Of a DNA stretch of 64,000 bases, positions 51,419 through 59,458 are shown one piece after another (positions within the stretch are counted from its first letter, which is position 1; each line of letters begins with the position of its first letter). Position numbers and translations under genes: made by a program. The stretch spans positions 372,001 through 436,000 of the forward strand of contig NZ_JAAOYV010000001.1 in NCBI RefSeq assembly GCF_011759585.1, given 5' to 3'. The notes beneath the pieces were generated by a model. The model ran no database searches. It had not been told where the DNA came from and saw nothing but the letters and a program-made list of their open reading frames with translations. The DNA is from Frigoribacterium endophyticum. Its GTDB lineage: Bacteria > Actinomycetota > Actinomycetes > Actinomycetales > Microbacteriaceae.

Positions 51419-51915
51419 GAGGCGGCACCGACCTCGGCGTCGGCCCTGGTCGTCGCGCCCGGGTCGCCGGGGTCGCCCGTCGTGTCGCCGAGGCGGAGCC
51501 GCGTGCAGAGGTCGGTCAGCGTGACGAGCTCGTCGTGGTCGAGGCTGCCGCCCACGCGGCGCCTGATGGCGGCCGCGTGGTCGACGGCGGTGCGTCGGTA
51601 GAGGTCGTAGCCGTGGTCGGTGAGGGCGACGATGATGCCGCGCCCGTCGCCGGGGTCGGTCTGCTTCTCGACGACCCCCTTGCTCGCCAGGCGGTCGACG
51701 AGGCGGCTGATGCTCGGCTGGGTGAGCAGGAGGTGCCGGGTGAGGTCGCGGATGCGGGCCCGCCGCTCGGGCTGGCTCGACAGGTTGAAGAGGACGTCGT
51801 ACTCGTTGAACGAGATGTCGTCGGTGGGGAAGGCGGCGTTCAGCTCGCGCATGATGCTCACCTGTGCTCGGAACAGGGCCTCCCAGGCCCCGACGGCCAC
51901 GGCTGTCTCGCTCAT
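51415..51915 (-). CDS. MarR family transcriptional regulator coupled to photolyase
   Basis: This 166-aa protein has the MarR winged helix: FNEYDVLFNLSSQPERRARIRDLTRHLLLTQPSISRLVDRLASKGVVEKQ at about residues 37-87, then the wing DPGDGRGIIV. The ATG has GAGG upstream. It shares an operon with phr. A 10-bp palindrome beside its -10 box may be its own operator. Confidence 0.88.
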   Translation of the reverse strand: MSETAVAVGAWEALFRAQVSIMRELNAAFPTDDISFNEYDVLFNLSSQPERRARIRDLTRHLLLTQPSISRLVDRLASKGVVEKQTDPGDGRGIIVALTDHGYDLYRRTAVDHAAAIRRRVGGSLDHDELVTLTDLCTRLRLGDTTGDPGDPGATTRADAEVGAAS

Positions 51916-51934
51916 GTCGCCACCTCGTCTCGTG

Positions 51935-51949
51935 TCGACGTCGAGTCTA
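51935..51949 (-). promoter_or_regulatory. MarR-phr promoter with adjacent palindrome
   Basis: On the minus strand TAGACT (51949-51944) is a good -10 box. The palindrome TCGACGTCGA (51935-51944) abuts it at the expected transcription start. Confidence 0.55.
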
Positions 51950-52054
51950 CGAAGAACGGCCGACAGGGGGACGCCGCGCGGCGCTCACGAGACAGGCGAG
52001 CCGGCCCACGCGCCGGCGAGCGAGCGTCGGGGTCGAGTCGGGCCCGGACGTGAC

Positions 52055-52085
52055 AGAGGGCCGGTCGCGAGGCGACCGGCCCTCT
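52055..52085. terminator. 14-bp perfect hairpin terminator
   Basis: AGAGGGCCGGTCGC (52055-52068) pairs with GCGACCGGCCCTCT (52072-52085) around a GAG loop. It probably ends the minus-strand winged-helix transcript, 155 nt past the stop; reading plus, it is followed by a pyrimidine-rich tail. Confidence 0.8.
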
Positions 52086-52161
52086 TCCCTTGCACCAAGA
52101 GTGTCCTGCAATCACATTCCGTGTCGGCTGCCACAGCAAACAACCTCAACGCGGTCAATCT

Positions 52162-52202
52162 ATAACGGTGCGGTAACGGAGGTCTAGTTACCGAACCGTT
52201 AT
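52162..52202. repeat. 16-bp inverted repeat (15/16) with internal half-sites
   Basis: ATAACGGTGCGGTAAC (52162-52177) and GTTACCGAACCGTTAT (52187-52202) are reverse complements except at one position, with a 9-nt spacer. Each arm carries two half-sites (AACGGT and GGTAAC). It lies 38 nt beyond the winged-helix stop and can form a strong hairpin or bind a dimeric or tetrameric regulator. Confidence 0.9.
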
Positions 52203-52239
52203 CTTGCTGGGAACTTCCCCTGAGGGGGACCCCCGGCCC

Positions 52240-53025
52240 TCAGAAGACGTCGGGCGACGGGGTCGACGCGTGACGGATCGACACGTCGGCGTGGCGGTCG
52301 AAGCGGTAGCCGACCCCGCGCACGGTGCGCACGATGTCCTCGAAGGCTCCGAGCTTCGACCGCAGCCGACGCACGTGCACGTCGATCGTGCGCTCGTTGG
52401 GGGCCTCGCCGTCGTCGTCCGACCAGAGACCCGAGATCAGCTCGGCGCGCTCGATCGTGCGGCCCTCGCGCAGCACGAGGTACTGCAGCAGCTCGAACTC
52501 CTTGTAGGTCAGCGGGGCGGTCTCGCCGTCGAGCAGGAGGCGCTTCCGCGAGATGTCGACGACGACGCCCCCGCGGGCGCCGGGCTCCTCGTCCTCCACG
52601 GTCGGCCGGCGTGCCGCGAGCGCGGAGGGGTCGTGCAGGGCGAGCCGGACGACGTCGACGTCGCGGCCGCCGGCGCCGGTCGGCGCGAGCGCCACGGCGG
52701 CGTGGGTCTCGGCGCCGGGGGCGATCCGTGCGACGAGGGCCTTGATCTGCGCGACGATCTCGCCGAGGTCGGTGTCGGCCTCCGCGGCCTTGAGCTCGTC
52801 GATGCCGACGTAGAGGGCGAAGCCGCGGGCCTCGGTGCCCTCGGGCACCGTGCGGGGCCGGGGGGCGGCGGGCCGGGCGGGGGCGCTCGCCTCGGGAGCC
52901 GGAGCGGCGCTCAGGGGGCGGCCGCTCGGCGCGACGGCGACGGGGGCGGCGCCGACGGGGCTGGTGACGACGGGGCTGGTGGCGACGGCGGGGGCGGTGA
53001 CGGGGCGGTCGAGGATGAGGGACAT
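52240..53025 (-). CDS. Winged-helix (OmpR-type C-terminal domain) transcriptional regulator
   Basis: This 261-aa protein has a Pro/Ala/Val-rich N-terminus (about residues 10-60), a central alpha/beta region (FALYVGIDELKAAE...) and a C-terminal Trans_reg_C winged helix. The helix shows LTYKEFELLQYLVLREGRTIERAELISGLW near 170-200, RTIDVHVRRLRSKLG near 212 and IVRTVRGVGYRFD near 230. There is no phosphoacceptor receiver domain, so it is not a typical response regulator. A long leader with a mini-ORF precedes it. Confidence 0.85.
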   Translation of the reverse strand: MSLILDRPVTAPAVATSPVVTSPVGAAPVAVAPSGRPLSAAPAPEASAPARPAAPRPRTVPEGTEARGFALYVGIDELKAAEADTDLGEIVAQIKALVARIAPGAETHAAVALAPTGAGGRDVDVVRLALHDPSALAARRPTVEDEEPGARGGVVVDISRKRLLLDGETAPLTYKEFELLQYLVLREGRTIERAELISGLWSDDDGEAPNERTIDVHVRRLRSKLGAFEDIVRTVRGVGYRFDRHADVSIRHASTPSPDVF

Positions 53026-53309
53026 GGGTACGCGGGGTCCTTGCGTGAGGTGAGCCGCGCCCCCGGGCGTCGTCGGCCGGGGGAGTGCTCGGTGTGTGTC
53101 GGTGCCCGGGGCCTCGATGACGAGGCCTCTGCCGGGGGGCAGCGGTGCCGGGGCGGACGGCCCGTCGAGCGGGAGCTCAGGGCCGAGGGGATGCGCGTCG
53201 GAGGTGGTGACGCGTGTGCATCCGGGAGTCGCGGTTCAGCAGCAGGGTCGTGCGGCGAACTCGGCAGCGCGCTCGGCGCGGCACGGCGACTCGGCGAGGT
53301 GCGACCTGA

Positions 53310-53408
53310 TCAGGCACACATTCGACACAGGACGACGGCGCTCGGCATCATCATGCCGGTGCTCCCGGAGGCCTCGGGGGAGGTCGGGATGAACACGCTG
53401 TCAGTCAT
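53310..53408 (-). CDS. Leaderless 32-aa mini-ORF ahead of the winged-helix gene
   Basis: The minus-strand frame from ATG 53408 to TGA 53310 encodes 32 residues with a GMMMPSAVVLCRMCA end containing two cysteines. GAAGAT (53421-53416) lies 7 nt before the ATG, and TTGACA (53445-53440) is 18 nt further up. This is the same leaderless layout used by many genes here. It may be a small protein or a regulatory leader peptide. Confidence 0.5.
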   Translation of the reverse strand: MTDSVFIPTSPEASGSTGMMMPSAVVLCRMCA

Positions 53409-53415
53409 GGGGTCG

Positions 53416-53445
53416 ATCTTCTGTCACTCGTGCACGGCCTGTCAA
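53416..53445 (-). promoter_or_regulatory. Promoter of the mini-ORF/winged-helix transcript
   Basis: TTGACA (53445-53440) and GAAGAT (53421-53416), 18-nt spacing, directly downstream of the upp terminator. The -35 box is perfect, the -10 is moderate. Confidence 0.55.
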
Positions 53446-53459
53446 GGCAGCACGACGAA

Positions 53460-53506
53460 GCGCCCGATCCGTGCGCCACGTCGGGTGACGTGGCCGGATC
53501 GGGCGC
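53460..53506. terminator. upp: Long hairpin terminator of upp
   Basis: GCGCCCGATCCG (53460-53471) pairs with CGGATCGGGCGC (53495-53506), and an inner CCACGTC/GACGTGG stem (53476-53482, 53487-53493) closes the loop. It lies 41 nt beyond the upp stop on the minus strand. Confidence 0.8.
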
Positions 53507-53547
53507 TGCGGGGAGGGAGCGGGGGAGGCGCCGGTGCGGCGCCGGGG

Positions 53548-54180
53548 TCAGGCCAGGCCGTAGAGGCGGTCGCCCGCGTCGCCCAGCCCGGGCACGATGT
53601 AGCCGTTCTCGTCGAGCTTCTCGTCGACGGCGCCCAGCACGATGCTCACGTCACGGCCGTGCATCGCGGCCTCGACGGCGGCGAGGCCCTCGGGGGCCGC
53701 GATCAGGCAGACCGCCGTCACGTCGACGGCGCCGCGCTCGAGCAGGTAGTCGATGGCGGCGATCAGCGAGCCGCCGGTGGCCAGCATCGGGTCGAGCACG
53801 AAGCACTGTCGGTTCGACAGGTCGTCGGGCAGGCGTTCGGCGTACGTCGTCGGCTGCAGGGTCTCCTCGTCGCGGACCATGCCGAGGAACCCGACCTCGG
53901 CGGTCGGCACCAGCGTCGTCATGCCCTCGAGCATGCCGAGGCCGGCGCGGAGGATCGGGACGACGAGCGGCCGCGGCTGGCTGATGGCCAGCCCGGTGGT
54001 CGGGCCGACGGGGGTCTGGATCTCGATCGGGGTGGTGCGGACCCCGCGGGTGGCCTCGTAGGCCAGCAGCGTCACGAGCTCTTCGGTGAGGGCCCGGAAG
54101 GTCGGTGACGGCGTGCTCGCGTCGCGGAGCACGGTCAGCTTGTGGGTGATCAGGGGATGGTCCGCTACGTGCACTCGCAT
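53548..54180 (-). CDS. upp: Uracil phosphoribosyltransferase
   Basis: This 210-aa salvage enzyme makes UMP from uracil and PRPP. It has [19 protein letters not shown] at the start, [13 protein letters not shown] near 80, the PRPP-binding loop [11 protein letters not shown] near 130 and [16 protein letters not shown] at the end. I chose the ATG at 54180, 7 nt after TACCGT (54193-54188), rather than a GTG 9 nt upstream. It is divergent from tadA. Confidence 0.97.
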   Translation of the reverse strand: MRVHVADHPLITHKLTVLRDASTPSPTFRALTEELVTLLAYEATRGVRTTPIEIQTPVGPTTGLAISQPRPLVVPILRAGLGMLEGMTTLVPTAEVGFLGMVRDEETLQPTTYAERLPDDLSNRQCFVLDPMLATGGSLIAAIDYLLERGAVDVTAVCLIAAPEGLAAVEAAMHGRDVSIVLGAVDEKLDENGYIVPGLGDAGDRLYGLA

Positions 54181-54236
54181 AGGCTCCACGGTAGCGGAGT
54201 CGTCCGCCCCCGACGCCCGTCGACCCGAGGAGCCCC

Positions 54237-54752
54237 GTGACCGCCGTGCCCCCCGAGCTCGCCCGGTGGATGGGGGCCGCGCTCGCCGAGGCGGAGGGCT
54301 GCGCCGTCTCCGGCGACGTGCCCGTCGGGGCCGTGGTGCTCGACGCCGACGGCGTCGTGATCGCGACCGGGCGCAACGAGCGTGAGCTCTCGCAGGACCC
54401 GACGGCCCACGCCGAGGTCCTGGCGCTCCGGGCCGCCGCCCGCCACACGGGTGACTGGCACCTCACGGGCACGACCCTCGTCGTCACCCTCGAGCCGTGC
54501 CCCATGTGCGCGGGCGCCATCCTCGCGGCGCGGGTGCCGCGGGTGGTCTTCGGGGCCTGGGACGAGAAGGCGGGAGGCGCGGGCAGCGTCTACGACATCC
54601 TCCGCGACCGCCGGCTGCCGCACCGCGCCGAGGTCGTGGCGGGCGTCCGCGAGCCCGAGTGCCGGGCCCAGCTGGACGACTTCTTCGCCGCCCGCCGTGC
54701 CGACGACGGCACCGGCACGGCGGCCGCAGCCGGGGCCGGGGCCGACGGCTAG
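54237..54752 (+). CDS. tadA: tRNA-adenosine deaminase-like nucleoside deaminase
   Basis: This 171-aa zinc deaminase converts the wobble adenosine of tRNA-Arg to inosine. It has [11 protein letters not shown] near 29, the HAE motif ([11 protein letters not shown]) near 61 and PCPMCAGAI near 91. GAGGA precedes the GTG. The C-terminal 20 residues are an Ala/Gly-rich tail. Its TAG shares CTAG with the convergent transporter stop. Confidence 0.94.
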   Translation: MTAVPPELARWMGAALAEAEGCAVSGDVPVGAVVLDADGVVIATGRNERELSQDPTAHAEVLALRAAARHTGDWHLTGTTLVVTLEPCPMCAGAILAARVPRVVFGAWDEKAGGAGSVYDILRDRRLPHRAEVVAGVREPECRAQLDDFFAARRADDGTGTAAAAGAGADG

Positions 54753-55711
54753 TCGGCCGCGCGGATCACGATCGCGTCGGTCGCCGGAGCCACGTGGCCC
54801 GGCTCCACCCACACGTCGGGCTCGACGTAGATCACGCGGGCGATCGGCACGGCCTCGCGCACGCGCGACTCGACCGTGTTGATCGCGGCGGCGACGTCGC
54901 TGAGCAGCGTGCGACCGGGCATGGCCACCTTCGCGGCGACGAGCAGCTCCTCCGGGCCGAGGTACAGGGTCTTCATGTGGATGATCGACTCGACCTCCGG
55001 GCCGTCGGTCACGGCGGCGCGGATGGCGGCGACGTCGGCGGCCGAGGCGCCCTCGCCGACCAGCAGGCTCTTCGTCTCGATGCCGAGCACGACCGCCACC
55101 GCGACGAGCAGCACGCCGATGAGGAGCGTCCCGATCGCGTCGAAGACCCCGTCGCCCGTGATCCAGGTCAGCACGACGCCGACCATGGCGAAGGTGAGGC
55201 CCAGGAGGGCCGCGGCGTCCTCCAGCAGCACGACCGGCAGCTCGGGGGCCTTGGCGCGGCGGATGAACGAGACCCAGCTCTGGCTGCCCTTCGACGGCCG
55301 TGCCTCGCGGATCGCGGTGCGGAGCGAGAAGCCCTCGAGGCCGAGCGAGATCGCGAGCACGAGCACGGGCAGCCAGGGCACCTCGAGCGGGTGCGGCTCG
55401 CGGAGCTTCTCGACGCCCTCGTAGAGCGAGAAGACCCCGCCCACGCTGAACAGGATGATCGAGACGACGAAGGCGAAGACGAAGCGCTCGCGCCCGTAGC
55501 CGAAGGGGTGCTCCTCGTCGGCGGCCTTCTTCGCGCGCCGCCCGCCGAGCAGCAGGAGCAGCTGGTTGCCGGAGTCGGCCAGCGAGTGCACGCCCTCGGC
55601 GAGCATCGACGACGACCCGGAGAAGGCCCAGGCGATGAACTTGGTCACCGCGATGCCGAGGTTCGCGGCCAGTGCCGCGAAGATCGCCTTGTTGCCGCCG
55701 GAAGTGCTCAT
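54749..55711 (-). CDS. Cation diffusion facilitator (SLC30-like) transporter
   Basis: This 320-aa membrane protein of the CDF family has about six helices. Metal-site helices are visible as MLAEGVHSLADSGNQ near residue 36 and LLEDAAALLGL near 166. HPFGYGRERFVF follows helix 2, and a C-terminal cytoplasmic domain (IHMKTLYLGPEELLVAAKV) ends the protein. It probably exports Zn2+ or another divalent cation. The second site has ED in place of the usual HxxxD, as in SLC30A9-type members. Confidence 0.9.
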   Translation of the reverse strand: MSTSGGNKAIFAALAANLGIAVTKFIAWAFSGSSSMLAEGVHSLADSGNQLLLLLGGRRAKKAADEEHPFGYGRERFVFAFVVSIILFSVGGVFSLYEGVEKLREPHPLEVPWLPVLVLAISLGLEGFSLRTAIREARPSKGSQSWVSFIRRAKAPELPVVLLEDAAALLGLTFAMVGVVLTWITGDGVFDAIGTLLIGVLLVAVAVVLGIETKSLLVGEGASAADVAAIRAAVTDGPEVESIIHMKTLYLGPEELLVAAKVAMPGRTLLSDVAAAINTVESRVREAVPIARVIYVEPDVWVEPGHVAPATDAIVIRAAD

Positions 55712-55758
55712 GGTGTCCGATCCCCTCGTGGTGCTCAGCTCGATCTTAGGATGGCCTG

Positions 55759-56610
55759 ATGGTCACCACTCTCCCCACCACGGCGATCCTCGGCGCCGGC
55801 TCGATGGGCGGCGCGATCCTCGCGGGTCTGCTCTCGCCCGACGTCGTCGTCGAGGGCGGCGTCCGCGTCACGAACCGCACCGAGGCCAAGGCCGTCGCGC
55901 TCCGCCGCGGCTCGGTCACCTCGCTCGCCACCGAGACCGACCCGACCGCCAACGCCTCGGCGGTCGTCGGGGCGTCGGTCGTGCTGATCGGCGTCAAGCC
56001 CGGCATGGTCGTCGACCTCCTCCGCGAGATCGGCCCGGCCCTCGAGCCCGGCACCGTCGTCGTCAGCCTCGCCGCGGGCGTCACGACGGCCACGATGGAG
56101 GCGGCGCTGCCCGAGCACGTGCCCGTGCTCCGGTCGATGCCGAACACGCCCGCCGTGGTCGGCCTCGCCGTCACGGGCCTGGCCGCCGGCTCCCGCTCCT
56201 CGGAGGCCGACCTCGGGCTGGCGCGACGCGTCTTCGAGGTGGTCGGCGACGTCGTCGTCGTGCCCGAGGAGCAGATCGACGCCCTCAGCACGATCTCCGG
56301 CTCGGGCCCGGCCTACGTCTTCTACCTGATCGAGCAGCTGCAGGAGGCGGCGGTCGCGCTGGGCTTCACGCCCGCGCAGGCGGCCACGCTCGTCCAGGGC
56401 ACGTTCCGCGGGGCGAGCGAGCTGCTCGCCGCGAGCGACCTGCTGCCGGCCGCCGAGGCCCCGGCGGAGCTGCGTCGTCGCGTGACGAGCCCGGGCGGCA
56501 CCACCGAGCGGGCGGTCGCGGAGCTCGCCGACGGCGGCCTCCGCGAGCTGTTCGAGCGTGCGACGCAGGCCGCGCTGGCCCGCAACCGGGAGATCGCGGC
56601 CGGCAGCTGA
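55759..56610 (+). CDS. proC: Pyrroline-5-carboxylate reductase
   Basis: This 283-aa enzyme performs the last step of proline synthesis with NADPH. It has an N-terminal Rossmann motif GAGSMGGAI (residues 11-19), SMPNTPAVVG near 130 and SGSGPAYVFYLIEQL near 181. The family signature near the end is RRVTSPGGTTERAVAELADGGL. The ATG is 6 nt after TAGGAT (55747-55752). Confidence 0.96.
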   Translation: MVTTLPTTAILGAGSMGGAILAGLLSPDVVVEGGVRVTNRTEAKAVALRRGSVTSLATETDPTANASAVVGASVVLIGVKPGMVVDLLREIGPALEPGTVVVSLAAGVTTATMEAALPEHVPVLRSMPNTPAVVGLAVTGLAAGSRSSEADLGLARRVFEVVGDVVVVPEEQIDALSTISGSGPAYVFYLIEQLQEAAVALGFTPAQAATLVQGTFRGASELLAASDLLPAAEAPAELRRRVTSPGGTTERAVAELADGGLRELFERATQAALARNREIAAGS

Positions 56611-56688
56611 GCGTGGCGGGCGGCGAGCCCGGCAGGCTCCCCGGTGGCGTGCGGCGACGAGTCGACCGATCGCCCTCCGCGACGCGCC

Positions 56689-57360
56689 TCAGCTGTCGAG
56701 GGCGGCGAACCGCTCGATCGCCCGGCTGTCGCCGGAGACGATGATGAGGTCGTGGTCGCTGATGACCGTCTCGGGCGTCGCCTCCTCGAACGCGCCTCCC
56801 GGGCTCTTCACGCCGACGATGGTGATGCCGTACTTCTTGCGGATGTTCGAGCTCGCGAGCGAGGCTCCCCGCACCGGCTTCGGTGGGTACATCTTGACGA
56901 TCGCGAAGGCGTCGTCGAACTCGATGTAGTCGAGCATGCGGCCCGAGACGAGGTGCGCGACGCGCTCGCCGGCCTCGCGCTCCGGGTAGATGACGTGGTT
57001 GGCGCCGATGCGGGCCAGGATCTTGCCGTGCGACTGGCTGATCGCCTTCGCCCAGATCTGCGGCACCTTCAGGTCGACGAGGTTCGCGGTGATCAGCACG
57101 CTCGCCTCGATCGATGAGCCGACGGCGACGACCGCGATCGAGAAGTCCTGGGCGCCGATCTGCTTGAGCGCGTCGATGCTGCGGGCGTCGGCCTGCACCG
57201 CGTGGGTGACCCGGTCGGCCCACTTCTGCACGAGGCCCGCGTCGGTGTCGACGGCGAGCACGTCCCTGTCTTGTCGCTCGAGCTGGCCGGCGGTGGCGGC
57301 GCCGAACCGGCCGAGGCCGATGACGAGCACCGGGGCGTCGTGCTTGATCTTGTCAACCAA
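56689..57360 (-). CDS. ktrA: KtrA/TrkA-type potassium channel regulatory subunit
   Basis: This 223-aa cytoplasmic RCK protein gates a KtrB channel. It has a Rossmann motif VIGLGRFGAATA (residues 13-24), VLAVDTDAGLVQKW, and IGANHVIYPEREAG near 118, followed by a TrkA-C domain. Its start is an unusual TTG at 57360, overlapping the ktrB end by 8 bp; no ATG or GTG gives the conserved N-terminus. Confidence 0.94.
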   Translation of the reverse strand: MVDKIKHDAPVLVIGLGRFGAATAGQLERQDRDVLAVDTDAGLVQKWADRVTHAVQADARSIDALKQIGAQDFSIAVVAVGSSIEASVLITANLVDLKVPQIWAKAISQSHGKILARIGANHVIYPEREAGERVAHLVSGRMLDYIEFDDAFAIVKMYPPKPVRGASLASSNIRKKYGITIVGVKSPGGAFEEATPETVISDHDLIIVSGDSRAIERFAALDS

Positions 57361-58810
57361 CGATCGGTCGCTCCTCGGCTCGCGTGAACAGCTGGCGTCG
57401 CTGGCTGGCGGCCAGGGCGACGGAGAGTGTCACTGTACCAACGCGGCCCATCCACATCGTGACCGCGAGGATGTACTTGCCGGAGTCGGGGAGGCGGTCG
57501 GTCAGCCCCGTCGACAGGCCCGAGGTGGCGAAGGCCGAGATCGACTCGAACAGCACGTGGTCGAGGGGCTCCTTGGTGATGTGCATGATCAGGATGCTCG
57601 ACACGGCGACGATCGTCGCGCCCCAGAGCACCACGCTGACCGACAGGCGGAGGACGTCGCTCGGGATCCGGCGGCCGAACGCCTCCATCGAGCGGTTGCC
57701 CCGGGCCTCGGCGAACGCGGCGAGGAAGAGGACGGCCAGGGTCGTCACCTTGATGCCGCCGGCCGTCGACGCCGACCCGCCGCCGATGAACATGAGCATG
57801 TCGGTGACGAGCAGCGACGAGCCGTTGAGCTCGGAGATGTCGATGGTCGCGAACCCGCCCGACCTCGTCATCGTGCTGAGGAAGAGCGACTGGAAGATCG
57901 TCGGCCCGGCCGCGATGTCGCCGAAGGTCTCCGGGTTGTCGAACTCGAGCACGATGTAGAGGACGGTGCCCGCCAGGAGCAGGACGCCGCTGGTCACCAG
58001 CGTGAGCTTGACGTGGACCGACCAGCGGCGCGGGTTGCGGGGGTTGCGGGCCAGCGCGTAGATGACGGGGAACCCGATGCTGCCGAGGAAGACGCCGACC
58101 ATGATCAGCGACAAGAACCAGTAGTCGTCGGCGAACGGGGCGAGCCCGTCGGCGTTCGGCGTGAAGCCGGTGTTCGTGAAGGCCATCGCCGAGTAGTAGA
58201 AGCTGTCGAGCACCGCGTCGCCGAGGGGGATGCCGTCGAGCAGCACGCGGGGGATGAGCAGCAGCGCGATGACGGTCTGGATCACGGCCGAGCTGAGGGC
58301 CACGGTGGCGAGCAGCCCGCCCACCTCGCCGAGCCGCACGGCCTGGCCCTCAGGCACCGGGCCCGCGTGCACGCGGAGGGGGTTGCTGTCGGAGGCGGCC
58401 ATCAGCCGGGCGCGGAGGCCCAGCTTCCGCGAGACCACCAGCCCCATGATCGACGCGAGCGTCAGCACGCCGATGGCGCCGATCTGCACCCCGACGAAGA
58501 TGACGACGTGCCCGAACAGCGACCAGTGCGTGGCCATGTCGACGGTCGCGAGCCCGGTGACGCAGATGACCGAGACGGCGGTGAAGAGGGAATCGGCCAA
58601 CGGGGTCCTGCTGCCCTCGGCCGACGAGACCGGCAGCGAGAAGACGAGCGTGAAGACCACGATGAGGCCGGTGAAGATCATGATGGCGAACCGCGCCGGC
58701 GAGTGCCGCCCGATGTCGTCGATCCACTCGGAGAGCCGCGCGAAGGGGCTGCGGGGGTCTCGACGGGGCAGGCGCCGATCGGCGACGGAGGGGCGCGACA
58801 CGGTCGTCAT
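57353..58810 (-). CDS. ktrB: KtrB/TrkH-type potassium transporter subunit
   Basis: This 485-aa membrane protein has four M1-P-M2 repeats with selectivity-filter segments such as TVSVICVTGLATV near 80, AMAFTNTGFTPN near 218, TRSGGFATIDI near 315 and SAFATSGLSTGL near 430. It conducts K+ uptake. The ATG start lies 34 bp from the divergent ArsR-type gene. It is translationally coupled to ktrA. Confidence 0.95.
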   Translation of the reverse strand: MTTVSRPSVADRRLPRRDPRSPFARLSEWIDDIGRHSPARFAIMIFTGLIVVFTLVFSLPVSSAEGSRTPLADSLFTAVSVICVTGLATVDMATHWSLFGHVVIFVGVQIGAIGVLTLASIMGLVVSRKLGLRARLMAASDSNPLRVHAGPVPEGQAVRLGEVGGLLATVALSSAVIQTVIALLLIPRVLLDGIPLGDAVLDSFYYSAMAFTNTGFTPNADGLAPFADDYWFLSLIMVGVFLGSIGFPVIYALARNPRNPRRWSVHVKLTLVTSGVLLLAGTVLYIVLEFDNPETFGDIAAGPTIFQSLFLSTMTRSGGFATIDISELNGSSLLVTDMLMFIGGGSASTAGGIKVTTLAVLFLAAFAEARGNRSMEAFGRRIPSDVLRLSVSVVLWGATIVAVSSILIMHITKEPLDHVLFESISAFATSGLSTGLTDRLPDSGKYILAVTMWMGRVGTVTLSVALAASQRRQLFTRAEERPIVG

Positions 58811-58844
58811 GGTACTCGGGGGCCGTGGTCGTTACTGTGGCTGC

Positions 58845-59366
58845 ATGCCCGACATCTTCAGCGTGATCGCCGACGGGACGCGCCGCGACCTCCTGAAGGT
58901 GCTGCTCGACGCGCACGTCTCGGCCGACTCGGCCACCGGCGACGTCAGCGTCGGCGAGATGGTCACGGCCCTCGGCCTCAGCCAGCCGACGGTGTCGAAG
59001 CACCTCCGCGTGCTCCGCGACGCCGGGCTCGTGCACGTCCGCGAGGTCGGCCAGCATCGCTACTACGGCATCGAGACCGTCCCGCTCGAGACCGTCGAGG
59101 ACTGGCTCATCCCCTTCCTCGGTGCGGGCGCCGCGGACGAGCTCGACGGCGTCGCCTCCGGCGCGTTCGCCGCGTGGGCGGGGGTGGCCATGCCGGCGCC
59201 CATCCGCCGGGCCGCCGAGAACCTCCCCGACGCGGGCGACGTCGGGAGCACGCTGGGCCGTGCCGTCGCGGACGCCCAGCACCGCGCCTCCTCGGCCCTG
59301 CACGACGCGCAGAGCGCCCTCGACGAGCGGGTCATCGAGCCGGTGCGCAAGCGCCTCGGCCGCTGA
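58845..59366 (+). CDS. ArsR-type winged-helix regulator with C-terminal extension
   Basis: This 173-aa protein begins DIFSVIADGTRRDLLKVLLDAH and has the HTH VGEMVTALGLSQPTVSKHLRVLRDAGLVHVREVGQHRYYGI at residues 37-77. A C-terminal helical region of about 80 residues (AQHRASSALHDAQSALDERV) is not typical of metal-sensing ArsR proteins, and no clustered Cys is present. The ATG is 6 nt after TACTGT (58833-58838). Confidence 0.87.
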   Translation: MPDIFSVIADGTRRDLLKVLLDAHVSADSATGDVSVGEMVTALGLSQPTVSKHLRVLRDAGLVHVREVGQHRYYGIETVPLETVEDWLIPFLGAGAADELDGVASGAFAAWAGVAMPAPIRRAAENLPDAGDVGSTLGRAVADAQHRASSALHDAQSALDERVIEPVRKRLGR

Positions 59367-59377
59367 CGACCGATCCG

Positions 59378-59406
59378 TTGCACGGGGTCGGCCACGCCCC
59401 TAGAGT
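59378..59406 (+). promoter_or_regulatory. Promoter of the small HTH gene
   Basis: TTGCAC (59378-59383) and TAGAGT (59401-59406) are 17 nt apart, giving a leader of about 46 nt with GAAGGTGG before the GTG at 59459. Confidence 0.75.
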
Positions 59407-59458
59407 GGCCACGACCCGGGAGCTGCCGCTGCCGGTGCCCGACGACGAAGGTGGACCC

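Larger units (their letters stand above)
51916..52239. other. 324-nt gene-free spacer between phr-marR and the winged-helix gene
   Basis: It holds the MarR promoter, a 14-bp hairpin at 52055-52085, and from about 52086 a stretch clearly richer in A and T than the rest of the window. The long inverted repeat at 52162-52202 lies in that stretch. I find no tRNA and no convincing ORF. Confidence 0.7.
53026..53547. other. 522-nt spacer: leader of the winged-helix gene and upp terminator
   Basis: On the minus strand it contains, in order, the upp terminator hairpin (53460-53506), a promoter, a 32-aa ORF (53310-53408) and about 285 nt of untranslated leader before the winged-helix ATG. No other gene is supported. 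Confidence 0.65.

Noticed and set aside
51916-52239. tRNA or other stable RNA near tadA/upp, as seen in some actinobacteria
   Set aside because: No cloverleaf, T-loop GTTCRA or SRP RNA signature could be found in this spacer or in 53026-53547.
53208-53221. Short His/Arg-rich ORF in the winged-helix leader as an attenuator peptide
   Set aside because: It has no ribosome site, no promoter spacing and no following terminator/antiterminator pair; the 53310-53408 ORF is better supported.
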